Shown here: piece after piece, positions 15,531-25,480 of the stretch
Numbering within the stretch: position 1 is the stretch's first letter
Layout of the letters: each line of letters opens with the position of its first letter
Assembly: GCA_905215815.1 (NCBI GenBank)
Contig: CAJMRN010000008.1
Location: 1 to 39,691 of the forward strand
Direction of reading: 5' to 3'
Length of the DNA stretch: 39,691 nt
DNA from: an uncultured bacterium
GTDB lineage: Bacteria > Actinomycetota > Coriobacteriia > Coriobacteriales > Coriobacteriaceae
The notes under the pieces: generated by a model
The model's input: the letters and a program-made list of their open reading frames with translations, nothing else
Database searches by the model: none
What the model was told of the DNA's origin: nothing
Position numbers and translations under genes: made by a program

Positions 15531-17387
15531 CTACGCCGCCTCGTCGAACTGCGAGTTGTACAGGTCGGCGTAGAAGCCGCCCTGGGCGAGCAGCTCGTCG
15601 TGCGTGCCCTTCTCGACGATGTCGCCGTCGCGGATCACCAAGATCACGTCGGCGTTGCGGATCGTGGACAGGCGGTGCGCGATGACAAAGCTTGTACGAC
15701 CCTGCATCAGCGCATCCATGGCGCGCTGGATGAGCTCCTCGGTACGAGTGTCAACGTTGGAGGTCGCCTCGTCCAAAATCAGCGCCGGACGGTCGGCCAA
15801 AATGGCACGGGCGATGGTCACGAGCTGGCGCTGACCCTGCGACAGGTTGGTGCCCTCTTCGTTGATCATAAAATCGTAGCCGCCGGCAAGCGTATGGATA
15901 AAGTGGTCGCAGCGTGCGGCGCGCGCGGCGGCCTCGACCTCGGCATCGCTCGCATCGGGACGTCCGTAGCGGATGTTCTCGCGGATTGTGCCGTTAAACA
16001 GCCAGGTATCCTGCAGCACCATGGCAAACTCGCCGCGCAGCGCCGCGCGATCCCAGTCTCGCACGTCGATGCCCTCGACGCGCAGCGAACCGCCGTCCAC
16101 ATCGTAGAAGCGCTGCAGCAGCTTGATGAGCGTAGTCTTGCCAGCGCCGGTGGGACCGACGATGGCGATGGTCTGGCCGGGCTGCGCCTCGCAGCTAAAG
16201 TCGTGGATGATGGTCTTGTCGGGCGTGTAGCCAAACTTGACATGTTCAAACTCCACGTGACCGGGGCGCTTCTCGGGAATCTGCGCGTCGGCCTTTTGCT
16301 CCTCCTCGGGCGCGGCCAGGAACTCAAAGACGCGCTCGGTGGCGGCGGCCATCGACTGCATCGTGTTGCTCACGTTGCCCAGCTGCTGCACGGGTTGGGT
16401 AAAGTTGCGAACGTACTGGATAAAGCTCTGGATGTCGCCGGGCGTGGCATTGCCGGTCAGCGCGAGCTGCGCGCCCACCACAACGACGCCCACGTAGCCC
16501 ATGTTACCCACCAGGCTCATAAGCGGCATCATCAGGCCCGACAGAAACTGCGAGCGCCAGCCGCTAATAAAGAGGCGGTCGTTTTGGCGGTCGAACTCCT
16601 CGATTGAGGCCTCAGCGCGGTCGAACACCTGAATGACGTTCTGGCCGGCAAAGTCCTCCTCGATAATGCCGTTGACGGTGCCCAGGACCTGCTGTTGCTC
16701 GCGGAAGTACGGCTGCGAAAAGTGAATCATCACAGTCAGGATAATCGCGGCTGCCGGCAGCGTGAGCACGGTGACGCCGGTGAGCGGCAGGCTGATCGAC
16801 AGCATCATGACGAGCACGCCGATAATCTGCGTCACCGACGTGATGAGCTGCGTCACGCTCTGGTTGAGCGACTGGCCCAGCGTATCGACGTCGTTGGTGA
16901 TGCGGCTGAGTACATCGCCCTTGCTGTGGCCGTTAAAGTAACTCATCGGAACAACGGCGATCTTGGCGGCGATCTCCTTGCGCATGCGGTAGCAAATCTT
17001 TTGCGTGACGCCGGTCATAAGCCAGCCTTGGATGAGGCTGCAGACAGAGCTTGCCAGATACAGGCAGAGCAAAAAGCCGAGCGTCTTGGCGATCCAGGCA
17101 AAGTCGACATCGCCGGTGCCGTTGACCTTGGCAACCAGACCCTCGAACAGTTTGGTGGTAACCTGGCCGAGCACCTTGGGCCCCACAATGTTAAAGATGA
17201 CCGAGCATACGGCAAAGGCGACGGCGGTAAACACGGCAATCTTGTGCTGGCCGATATAGCCGAGCAGCTGCCTCATGGTGCCCTTAAAGTCCTTGGCCTT
17301 TTCGCCACGGCGCATGCCACCCATGCGGCCCATGGGTCCACGCTGACGGGTGGGCTTGGGAATCTGAGTCTTGGTCTCGTCTGCCAT
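15531..17387 (-). CDS. ABC exporter half-transporter with canonical ATPase site (heterodimer subunit 2)
   Basis: A 618-aa fused membrane-ATPase protein. Residues 40-350 form the six-span exporter domain after a basic N-terminal tail (RGPMGRMGGMRRGEKAKDF); the ATPase follows with Walker A GPTGAGKT near 411, signature LSQGQ, Walker B LILDEATSNVD with catalytic Glu, and H-loop IAHRLST. Its site is therefore complete, unlike that of its partner. Its ATG shares one base with the partner's stop codon (TAATG), so the two are made together and probably form a heterodimer of the BmrCD/LmrCD/TM287-288 kind. Substrates are likely lipophilic drugs or toxic metabolites; the marR gene in the same operon supports a detoxification role. 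Confidence 0.9.
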   Translation of the reverse strand: MADETKTQIPKPTRQRGPMGRMGGMRRGEKAKDFKGTMRQLLGYIGQHKIAVFTAVAFAVCSVIFNIVGPKVLGQVTTKLFEGLVAKVNGTGDVDFAWIAKTLGFLLCLYLASSVCSLIQGWLMTGVTQKICYRMRKEIAAKIAVVPMSYFNGHSKGDVLSRITNDVDTLGQSLNQSVTQLITSVTQIIGVLVMMLSISLPLTGVTVLTLPAAAIILTVMIHFSQPYFREQQQVLGTVNGIIEEDFAGQNVIQVFDRAEASIEEFDRQNDRLFISGWRSQFLSGLMMPLMSLVGNMGYVGVVVVGAQLALTGNATPGDIQSFIQYVRNFTQPVQQLGNVSNTMQSMAAATERVFEFLAAPEEEQKADAQIPEKRPGHVEFEHVKFGYTPDKTIIHDFSCEAQPGQTIAIVGPTGAGKTTLIKLLQRFYDVDGGSLRVEGIDVRDWDRAALRGEFAMVLQDTWLFNGTIRENIRYGRPDASDAEVEAAARAARCDHFIHTLAGGYDFMINEEGTNLSQGQRQLVTIARAILADRPALILDEATSNVDTRTEELIQRAMDALMQGRTSFVIAHRLSTIRNADVILVIRDGDIVEKGTHDELLAQGGFYADLYNSQFDEAA

Positions 17388-19753
17388 TAGCGCTCGCCTC
17401 CTTCCATAACGGCTGCAATTTCTTCTTGGGTAAGCCCCAGCTCCTCGGCGGAAAGCTGCGACTGTGCGATCTCCAGGTACGCCGGGCAGCTGTGCAGCAG
17501 CTCCTCGTGCGTACCGGTGCCCACCACGTGACCGTCGTCGAGCACGATGATCTGGTCGGCGTGCATGATAGTCGCGATACGCTGCGCCACGACCACGAGC
17601 GCGGCGTCGGTGACGTTTTTGGCCAACTCCTCGCGCAGACGCGCGTCGGTCTTGTAGTCGAGCGCGCTAAACGAGTCATCGAACACTACGACCTCAGGTT
17701 TTTTGGCCAACGCGCGGGCGATGGCCAGACGCTGGCGCTGACCGCCCGAGACGTTGGAGCCGCCCTGGCTGATGGGGGAGTCGTAGCCGCCCTCGCGCTC
17801 GGCGATAAAGTCCTCGGCCTGGGCGATGCGTGCCGCCCGGTGCATGTCCTCGTCGCTTACCATGTCGCCGGCAAACTTGAGGTTGCTCTCGACGGTGCCC
17901 GAGAACAGACGTCCCTGCTGCGGGATATAGCCAATACGGTGGCGCAGCTCGGAAAGGGTCATGTCGCGCACGTCGATACCGTCGAGCGAAATGCTGCCGC
18001 CCGTGACATCGTACAGGCGCGGAATCAGCTGCACGAGCGTGGATTTGCCCGAGCCCGTGGAGCCAATGATGCCGAGCATCTGACCGGCGTGCGTGGTGAA
18101 GTTCACGCCGCTGATGACGTCGGCGCGGGCATCGGGATACTGGAAGCTCACGTCGCGGAAGGTGAGCTCACCGCGCGGCGCGCTGGCCGCGGGCAGTTTG
18201 GGCGAGGCGGGGTCGTTGATGCTGGTGGGGCAAGTGATGACCTCTTCCACGCGCTCGGCTGCGACCTCGGCACGGGGCAGGATAACCGAAACCATGGTGA
18301 GGATCATAAACGCCATGACGATCTGCATGGTGTAGGAGATAAACGCCATCATGTTGCCGACCTGCATCACGCCGTCGGACACGCCCTGCGCGCCAAACCA
18401 GACGATAAGCACGGTGATGCAATTCATGACCAGCATCATGAGCGGCATCATAAAGCTCATGGCGCGGTTGGTGTAGAGCTGCGTGGTCATCAGGTCGAGC
18501 GAAGCCTTGTCAAAACGCTCGAGCTCATGCTCCTCGCGGTTGAACGAGCGGATAGGCATAAGGCCGTCGAGCAGCTCGCGGGCGGTAAGGTTCACGCGGT
18601 CCACAAAGCTCTGCATCTTTTTGAATTTGGGCATAGTGAGGCCCATAAGCACGCCGACGACGGCCGAGACCGCGATGATGGCCACGGCGATGGTCCACTC
18701 CAGGCCGGTGTGGTTGGCCAGGACGCGCATGACGGCGACGATGCCCATGACGGGCGCCATCAGACACATGCGGATAAACAGGGTTGCGGCCATCTGAATC
18801 TGCTGAATGTCGTTGGTGCAGCGGGTGATGAGCGAGGCCTGGCTAAACTTGCCCACCTCGGCCGGCGAGAAGTGCATAACCTTGTTGAAGGTCTCGCGGC
18901 GCAGGTCGCGTGCGATGGAGCAGGCGGTGCGCGAAGCCACGGCACCGGTCAGGATGGTGGCGACCAGCGACACCAGACACAGACCAAACATCGTGGTCGC
19001 CATGCGGCCCAGGTAGGCGTTCTGCACGTCGGCGGGGTCGATGCCCTGCGCCTTGTACTCGTCCTGTACATAGCTCACGGCGCGCTGGGTGACGATGGAG
19101 CCCGACATGGAGCCCATTTTGTCCGCCATTTCGTTGGCGCCCTCGACGAGCTTGCTTTGGTCTACCAGACCGCCCTCGACACCCAGGCGCAGGCTCTTCA
19201 TGGTGATTTTGCCGCCGTCGGCGTCGATCTGCTTTTGCATATTCTGCGCCGCTGCGGCCTTCTGCTGCATCTCGGCGAGCTGCTCGGGCGTCATCGCTGC
19301 CATTTGCTCGGGCGTGGGCATGGCCTGAGCGGCGTCGCTGTCTTTCTCGCTGGACGTGCCGGTCATGTCTCCCATGGAGTCGGCGTCGATGCCCTGGTTG
19401 AGCGAAAGGACGACGGTCTCGGGCAGGCTCATAATGTCGGTAATTTTGCCTCCATCGGCACGCTCTTCCTCGGTGCCCTTGTACGTTCGAATGCCGTTTT
19501 TGTCAGCCTTGCTAAACACGGCCTCCGCAGCCTTGGCGTCCTTGGCGCTCATGAAGAGTTCGAGGTCGTCGAGCGATTCGGCGCGAATGGTGTCGGGCAC
19601 GGGCGAGGCGATGCCGCCTTGCTGCACGCCCACGTCGACGATGTCGCTCATATAGGTAGGCAGCGCCAGATCGGCGTTGCAGCTGATTACGATAAGTACG
19701 ATAGCTGTGAACAGTGCCAGGACGTGCTTTTTAAAGAGCTTGAGAATCCTCAC
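17387..19753 (-). CDS. ABC exporter half-transporter with degenerate ATPase site and large extracellular insert (subunit 1)
   Basis: A 788-aa exporter subunit, about 200 residues longer than usual. Membrane span 1 is at about 10-30; span 2 begins only near 250. The insert between them (about 40-245) is polar and rich in Met, Gln and Ala, with a helical stretch at 146-175 (PTPEQMAAMTPEQLAEMQQK). Walker A GSTGSGKS is at 564-571 and signature VSGGQ at 668-672, but the catalytic Glu after Walker B is Asp (VVVFDDSFSALD, Asp 693) and the H-loop His is Gln 724 (VVAQRIATI). These are the hallmarks of the non-hydrolysing site of heterodimeric exporters. The start is GTG 19753, overlapping the marR stop by 4 bp (GTGA). 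Partner is the next gene. Confidence 0.9.
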   Translation of the reverse strand: MRILKLFKKHVLALFTAIVLIVISCNADLALPTYMSDIVDVGVQQGGIASPVPDTIRAESLDDLELFMSAKDAKAAEAVFSKADKNGIRTYKGTEEERADGGKITDIMSLPETVVLSLNQGIDADSMGDMTGTSSEKDSDAAQAMPTPEQMAAMTPEQLAEMQQKAAAAQNMQKQIDADGGKITMKSLRLGVEGGLVDQSKLVEGANEMADKMGSMSGSIVTQRAVSYVQDEYKAQGIDPADVQNAYLGRMATTMFGLCLVSLVATILTGAVASRTACSIARDLRRETFNKVMHFSPAEVGKFSQASLITRCTNDIQQIQMAATLFIRMCLMAPVMGIVAVMRVLANHTGLEWTIAVAIIAVSAVVGVLMGLTMPKFKKMQSFVDRVNLTARELLDGLMPIRSFNREEHELERFDKASLDLMTTQLYTNRAMSFMMPLMMLVMNCITVLIVWFGAQGVSDGVMQVGNMMAFISYTMQIVMAFMILTMVSVILPRAEVAAERVEEVITCPTSINDPASPKLPAASAPRGELTFRDVSFQYPDARADVISGVNFTTHAGQMLGIIGSTGSGKSTLVQLIPRLYDVTGGSISLDGIDVRDMTLSELRHRIGYIPQQGRLFSGTVESNLKFAGDMVSDEDMHRAARIAQAEDFIAEREGGYDSPISQGGSNVSGGQRQRLAIARALAKKPEVVVFDDSFSALDYKTDARLREELAKNVTDAALVVVAQRIATIMHADQIIVLDDGHVVGTGTHEELLHSCPAYLEIAQSQLSAEELGLTQEEIAAVMEGGER

Positions 19754-20199
19754 TCGGCATCTCTCCTTTCTTGATTGCGGTCGATAATTTCGTTGGCACG
19801 TCTTAGAAGGCGCACCATCTCTTGGGTATCTGTTTCGCCGAGCTGCTCGAGGAAGGCCGCGGTGCGGTTCTCGAACTCCCGACGTTTGATTTCGAGATCC
19901 TGTCGGCCCTTGTCGGTCACCGTGACGTGTACGCGACGCCGGTCGGTTTTCGAATGCTCGCGCACGACCCAGCCCTTGGCTTCGAGAGCGCGTAGGATAT
20001 TGGCAATGCGGGCGTTCGAGACCCAGGCGCGATCAGCGAGTTCGCTCGGCGTGAGCGAACCGCCAGCGAGCATAAGGGCGCGCATGACGGCCATCTCGCC
20101 GCTGAGAGCTTTGTCCACAAAGCGCGAAACGCGCTGGTGAATACCGCCAAACTCGGTAAGGAGCTGACGCCCAAGTTCACGGAAATCGGTATCTTCCAC
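19750..20199 (-). CDS. MarR-family transcriptional regulator
   Basis: Winged-helix repressor of 149 aa, first gene of a marR-ABC-ABC operon that it very likely controls. The DNA-binding part covers LTPSELADRAWVSNARIANI and ALEAKGWVVREHSKTDRRRV, the latter being the MarR wing with its conserved D-x-R-R; flanking helices form the dimer interface. The start is GTG 20199 with AGGGG upstream. That GTG lies inside a 15-bp perfect inverted repeat (20191-20239), which may be the autoregulatory operator or an mRNA hairpin hiding the start. The stop overlaps the next gene's start. Confidence 0.9.
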   Translation of the reverse strand: MEDTDFRELGRQLLTEFGGIHQRVSRFVDKALSGEMAVMRALMLAGGSLTPSELADRAWVSNARIANILRALEAKGWVVREHSKTDRRRVHVTVTDKGRQDLEIKRREFENRTAAFLEQLGETDTQEMVRLLRRANEIIDRNQERRDAE

Positions 20200-20239
20200 C
20201 GAAAACCCCTAACACTAGAAACTATTTTCGGTGGAAGAT
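20191..20239 (-). promoter_or_regulatory. 15-bp inverted repeat covering the marR start codon
   Basis: ATCTTCCACCGAAAA (20191-20205) and its exact complement (20225-20239) are separated by 19 bp. Pairing extends by GGTATC on one side with a 3-nt bulge. The right size for a MarR operator pair. In the mRNA the 3' arm contains the GTG start and the loop holds the AGGGG ribosome binding site. Confidence 0.6.
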
Positions 20240-20449
20240 GATACCCCCATATGTGGGCCTCATACAGTGGGCAATATAAAGAGCGCATAAAGACTTAAAA
20301 TCATTCAATTGCTGAAGCGTTTTAAAGAACTATCATGCACGCGGTTAGGCGAGGGGCTGTCATCACCATGACGACTGGGACTCATTTATCGCCACGTGCG
20401 ATGCTCCAACTTCCCGCAAGGAGACACCTGAATCAAGGGGGTTGGAGTC

Positions 20450-21199
20450 ATGGCATTTGACTTCACGGGCAAAACCGCGATCGTTACCGGTGGCACTCAG
20501 GGCATAGGCCTCGAGATTGCCAAGGGTATCGTTGCGGGCGGCGGACACGTCGCGCTCATCGCAAGGAACGCTGCTAAGGGCGAGGCCGCTGTGGCCGAGC
20601 TTGGCGAGGGCAACAAGTTCTACCAGCTCGATGTTGCCGATGCGCCCAAGGCGCGCGAGACCGTCGAGCAGATTTTCACCGATCTGCCGCAGACCAACAT
20701 CCTGATTAACTGCGCTGGCGTCATCAGCACCAAGAAGTTCGACGAGATCGATGACACCGAGTGGCGTCGCACCATCGACATCAATCTCAACGGCACCTTC
20801 ACAATGATGAACACCGTGTACCCGCACTTTAAGGCGGCCCATGCCGGCACTATCGTCAACGTGAGCTCTGTTGCTGGCAAGATCGGCGGCGGCCTGCTCG
20901 GCACCGCGGCCTACGCGAGCTCCAAGGCCGGTGTCAACGGCCTGACCAAGGCAGTCGCCAAGGAGGGCGGCAAGTTCGGTGTCCGCTGCAACGCTGTATG
21001 CCCGTCGCTCACGTTGACCGATATGACCTCGATTCTCTCTGACGAGAACTCTCAGCGCATCATCAACGGTATTCCTCTGGGCCGCGCCGCCCAGGCCAGC
21101 GAGCCTGCGCAGATGGTGCTGTTCTTCGCTTCCGACCTCGCCAGCTTCGTGAACGGCGAGATCGGTGACTGCGACGGCGGCATCGTCCTGGACGGGTAA
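20450..21199 (+). CDS. short-chain dehydrogenase/reductase (SDR)
   Basis: NAD(P)-dependent oxidoreductase of 249 aa. Classical SDR features: cofactor loop TGGTQGIG at 13-20, LDVAD after strand 4, NCAGVIS, the NVSSVAG serine, the YASSKAG Tyr-x3-Lys pair, and a Gly-rich end (GEIGDCDGGIVLDG). It resembles FabG/KduD types. ATG 20450 follows GGTTGGAG. The next gene, 108 bp downstream in the same direction, encodes a KdgT-type ketodeoxygluconate permease, so a KduD-like role in hexuronate or ketodeoxygluconate metabolism is plausible. That is inference from context; the family fold alone does not give the substrate. Confidence 0.87.
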   Translation: MAFDFTGKTAIVTGGTQGIGLEIAKGIVAGGGHVALIARNAAKGEAAVAELGEGNKFYQLDVADAPKARETVEQIFTDLPQTNILINCAGVISTKKFDEIDDTEWRRTIDINLNGTFTMMNTVYPHFKAAHAGTIVNVSSVAGKIGGGLLGTAAYASSKAGVNGLTKAVAKEGGKFGVRCNAVCPSLTLTDMTSILSDENSQRIINGIPLGRAAQASEPAQMVLFFASDLASFVNGEIGDCDGGIVLDG

Positions 21200-21307
21200 T
21201 ACCCCGCGGTGATCGTTTGGCGGCGACCCTGGCGACTCGGGGTTGTCGCCTTCTTTCTGATATAGGCGCGTGCGGCTTCGATTCGCATGCATCCAAAGGA
21301 GATATAT

Positions 21308-22321
21308 ATGAGTGAATCGACTGCGGTGGAGGCGCCGGCGGCAAAGGAGCCGTTTTTTAAGATGTCCTCCATCCCGGGTGCTAATATTTTGGTGCCGCTT
21401 TTGCTGGGCTGCCTGCTCAACACGCTATTCCCCGACCTGTTTAAGACGCTCGGCAGCTTTACGCTTGGCATGACCCAGCAGGGTGCAGGCCCGCTCGTGG
21501 GCGCCTTTTTGCTGATTGTCGGCACGACGATTTCGTTTAAGAGCGCTCCTGCCGCCGCTGCCCGCGGTGCCATCATCATTGCCGTCAAGCAAATCGTGGT
21601 CGTTGCCGTGTCGCTGCTCATCCTGTATGTGTTCAACGACAACCTGTTTGGCATCTCTGCCATGGTGATGCTGGCCGCTTGCACCGGCGCCAACAATGCT
21701 ATGTACGCTGGTCTGATGGGCACCATGGGTAACGAGGCCGAGCGTGGCGCCGTCGCCATCACTACGCTGGTTGTCGGCCCTCCGGTCACGATGATCGTGC
21801 TCGGCGCTGCCGGTCAGGCTCCGATCGGTTGGTCGCTCGTGGGCGCCATCCTGCCGATCGTCGTCGGCATTATCCTGGGCAACCTGTTCCCCAGCTTTAA
21901 GAAGATGATGGCACCGGCACTTTCCGCCATCATCGTGCTCGTCTTCTTTGCCATGGGCTCGACCATGACCTTTGGCCAGCTCATTAATGGCGGTCTTCCC
22001 GGTATTCTGCTCGGCGTGATCTGCTCGGTGGTCTTTGCAATTCCCGTCATCGCGGTCGATAAGCTCACGGGCGGTACGGGTGTCGCAGGTGCGGCCATTT
22101 CGAGCTGCGCCGGAGCCAATGTGGCCACGCCTGCTGCCATGGCAAGCGTCAACGGGGCCATGTACGGCGGTGCGGTGCTCGCAACGGCCACGGCACAGGT
22201 TGCTGCCTGCGCAATCGTGACGGCTATTTTGACCCCGCTGGTCACCAGCTGGTGCTACAAGCATTTTGAGGGCCAGGGCAACAGCAAGGCAACGACCGAC
22301 AAGGCCGCCGCAGCCGCCTAA
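21308..22321 (+). CDS. kdgT: 2-keto-3-deoxygluconate permease, KdgT family
   Basis: Inner-membrane transporter of 337 aa that in the family takes up 2-keto-3-deoxygluconate with protons. About ten hydrophobic segments are visible, with the family's small-residue stretches: IPGANILVPLLLGCLLNTLF, GAGPLVGAFLLIVGTTISFK, ACTGANNAMYAGLMGTMG, and the C-terminal SSCAGANVATPAAMASVNG. ATG 21308 is preceded by AAAGGAG at 6-8 nt; the frame's earlier ATG at 21287 precedes this site and is rejected. It follows the SDR gene and ends at a GC-rich hairpin, suggesting a two-gene unit for ketodeoxygluconate use. No kdgK or kdgA gene is in the window. Confidence 0.85.
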   Translation: MSESTAVEAPAAKEPFFKMSSIPGANILVPLLLGCLLNTLFPDLFKTLGSFTLGMTQQGAGPLVGAFLLIVGTTISFKSAPAAAARGAIIIAVKQIVVVAVSLLILYVFNDNLFGISAMVMLAACTGANNAMYAGLMGTMGNEAERGAVAITTLVVGPPVTMIVLGAAGQAPIGWSLVGAILPIVVGIILGNLFPSFKKMMAPALSAIIVLVFFAMGSTMTFGQLINGGLPGILLGVICSVVFAIPVIAVDKLTGGTGVAGAAISSCAGANVATPAAMASVNGAMYGGAVLATATAQVAACAIVTAILTPLVTSWCYKHFEGQGNSKATTDKAAAAA

Positions 22322-22359
22322 TGCCAAGCGGCAATCAAAGCTAAAAACTAGCTACGCCA

Positions 22360-22393
22360 CAGGGCGGCCACGGGGGATACCGTGGCCGCCCTG
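22360..22393 (+). terminator. terminator hairpin after kdgT
   Basis: CAGGGCGGCCACGG pairs perfectly over 14 bp with 22380-22393 around GGGATA. The T-run is weak (CAGTTTCTGT). It is placed 38 bp after the stop. Confidence 0.7.
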
Positions 22394-22788
22394 CAGTTTC
22401 TGTAGGGTCTCTGGGACACTTTACCCTGCTAAAGCTGGCATAACAGCTAGAGCGAACGTCGTACAAAGGCAAGGAAAAATAACATACAAATCGGTGAACG
22501 GTAGTTGTTCGCGCTCGCATTTCCTGCGGATTTGTTAAAAACGTCCTTATGATATAAAAAAAGAAACATATAACAGCCCAGATGGAGAGGGTGGCTATGT
22601 TATCCTTCTCAGACGGGTGAAATCTTGGGTTTTGGGTTGCAGTTCCAAGGTGGACAAACGTTTTTCCCTGTACCAACGTGTGGTGAAGAACGGAAGAAGC
22701 CGGTAGTGCAAGCCGAAAACTCAAGAATTCAATAAGCAGCGGTGTGAGAGAGCGCCGCATTACACGTAACTAGGAGCGTGGTTACACA
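22394..22788 (+). promoter_or_regulatory. long promoter and leader region of pyruvate formate-lyase
   Basis: 395 bp without a gene. An AT-rich promoter-like stretch at 22532-22560 (TTTGTTAAAA, TATGATATAAAAA) is followed by a leader of about 220 nt. ATAACAGCC (22569-22577) can pair with GGC and TGTTAT near 22593-22603. Just before the gene, GTAAC (22766-22770) and GTTAC (22781-22785) enclose the ribosome binding site AGGAG, bringing it nearer the ATG at 22789. I tested for cobalamin and ZTP riboswitch signatures by eye and found neither. Confidence 0.35.
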
Positions 22789-24840
<2,052 letters not shown>

Positions 24841-24842
24841 CT

Positions 24843-24865
24843 ATTGTTAGTGCTATACTAACAAT
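24843..24865 (+). promoter_or_regulatory. palindrome with embedded extended -10 between pfl core and glycyl-radical gene
   Basis: ATTGTTAGT and ACTAACAAT (9 bp, perfect) flank GCTAT, starting 2 nt after the pfl core stop. TGCTATACT inside it is a textbook extended -10. It could be a promoter with its operator for the 83-aa gene, or an mRNA hairpin. The arms resemble Rex-type sites (TTGTTAA-TTAACAA) but the spacing is 3 nt too long. Confidence 0.5.
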
Positions 24866-24882
24866 AACGATTACTGATTAGT

Positions 24883-24902
24883 GCGCCGGTTTCGGCCGGC
24901 GC
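24883..24902 (+). other. GC hairpin before the glycyl-radical gene
   Basis: GCGCCGG pairs with CCGGCGC around TTTCGG; 10 nt later comes the ribosome binding site AAGGAG. It may protect the 5' end of a processed or separately started mRNA, or partly terminate transcription from pfl. Confidence 0.45.
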
Positions 24903-24925
24903 CTATTAATCGAAGGAGACACATT

Positions 24926-25177
24926 ATGAAGGTTTCTGAAGTTTCCGAGACTCAGGCCGATAACCTGGTCCACATGCTCGACGCTTACGCCGAGAAGGGT
25001 GGCCACCACCTGAACATCAACGTCTTCAACCGTGAGACGCTGCTCGACGCTCAGGCTCACCCCGAGAAGTACCCGCAGCTGACCATCCGCGTTTCCGGCT
25101 ATGCCGTGAACTTCCACACGCTCACCAAGGAGCAGCAGGACGAGGTCATTGCGCGTACCTTCCACGACAAGTTCTAA
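24926..25177 (+). CDS. grcA: stand-alone glycyl-radical domain protein completing pyruvate formate-lyase (GrcA-like)
   Basis: An 83-aa protein equal to the C-terminal radical domain of PFL. It contains GGHHLNINVFNRETLLDAQ, PEKYPQLTIRVSGYAV with the radical glycine at residue 58, and LTKEQQDEVIARTFHDKF, as in the ends of PflB and GrcA/YfiD. E. coli GrcA is about 127 aa and serves as a spare part for oxygen-cleaved PFL; here the adjacent PFL core has no such domain of its own, so this protein must supply it in trans if the enzyme works. ATG 24926 follows AAGGAG; a GTG at 24881 is rejected. The activating radical-SAM enzyme is at 32403. Nested hairpin 2 begins 27 nt after the stop. Confidence 0.93.
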   Translation: MKVSEVSETQADNLVHMLDAYAEKGGHHLNINVFNRETLLDAQAHPEKYPQLTIRVSGYAVNFHTLTKEQQDEVIARTFHDKF

Positions 25178-25204
25178 AGGGTTCAACTCCTGTAGGATTA
25201 CTGG

Positions 25205-25327
25205 GGCCGGTTTTGGGTTATTTCCCAAAACGTCCTCGGACATGCAAAGAGGCTCCGCTGCGCGCGTTGCGCGGCGGAGCCTCTTTGCGTCCTGCGGGAT
25301 GTTTTGGAAAATAACCCAAAACCGGCC
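25205..25327 (+). ncRNA. nested hairpin element, copy 2 (12/12 internal-loop family)
   Basis: Outer stem 25205-25231 with 25301-25327, 26 of 27 paired. Loop strands are GTCCTCGGACAT (25232-25243) and GTCCTGCGGGAT (25289-25300). The inner stem is 15 bp, 25244-25258 with 25274-25288; then a TG bulge and a 5-bp tip CGCGC/GCGCG with loop GTT. Tip, bulge and loop lengths equal those of copy 1 while the stem bases differ. It lies 27 nt after the glycyl-radical gene, sense orientation, with no T-run. Confidence 0.7.
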
Positions 25328-25443
25328 ATGTGGGGTCCTTTGGAGTCACCCTTTAGGCGGAACTCTCCTAATTATTTGGATGAGTCGTTTACTTACTTGT
25401 ACTGTTACCGTCTTCCCGCTGTTGTTGGGGTATGCTTTGTTCG

Positions 25444-25462
25444 TATGTAAACGTATGACATG
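25444..25462 (+). promoter_or_regulatory. sucrose-locus operator in front of its regulator gene
   Basis: TATGTAAACGTATGACATG matches 16 of 19 positions of the operator at 26593. It lies just downstream of a TATGCT -10-like hexamer (25431-25436), as expected for an autoregulated LacI-family gene. Confidence 0.55.
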
Positions 25463-25480
25463 TTGATGGGGGAGGGTGCT

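Noticed and set aside
17426..19774. A 782-codon open frame on the plus strand opposite the large exporter gene
   Set aside because: It mirrors the codon bias of the real minus-strand gene, is rich in His, Arg and Val in the manner of high-GC shadow frames, and has no recognisable domain.
22560..22788. Cobalamin or ZTP riboswitch in the pflB leader
   Set aside because: The conserved boxes of either class (for example the CCGCCUGGGC part of ZTP or the cobalamin core) are not present, although some GGTG and GCCGG pieces look similar at first sight.
24843..24865. Rex operator
   Set aside because: Arms TTGTTAG/CTAACAA are close to the clostridial consensus but the spacer is 7 nt where 4 is expected; left as an unspecified palindrome.
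24841..24925. Simple frameshift or sequencing error splitting pflB
   Set aside because: The break contains a stop, 85 bp with two hairpins, a promoter-like site, a ribosome binding site and a new ATG; no single-base change would join the frames.
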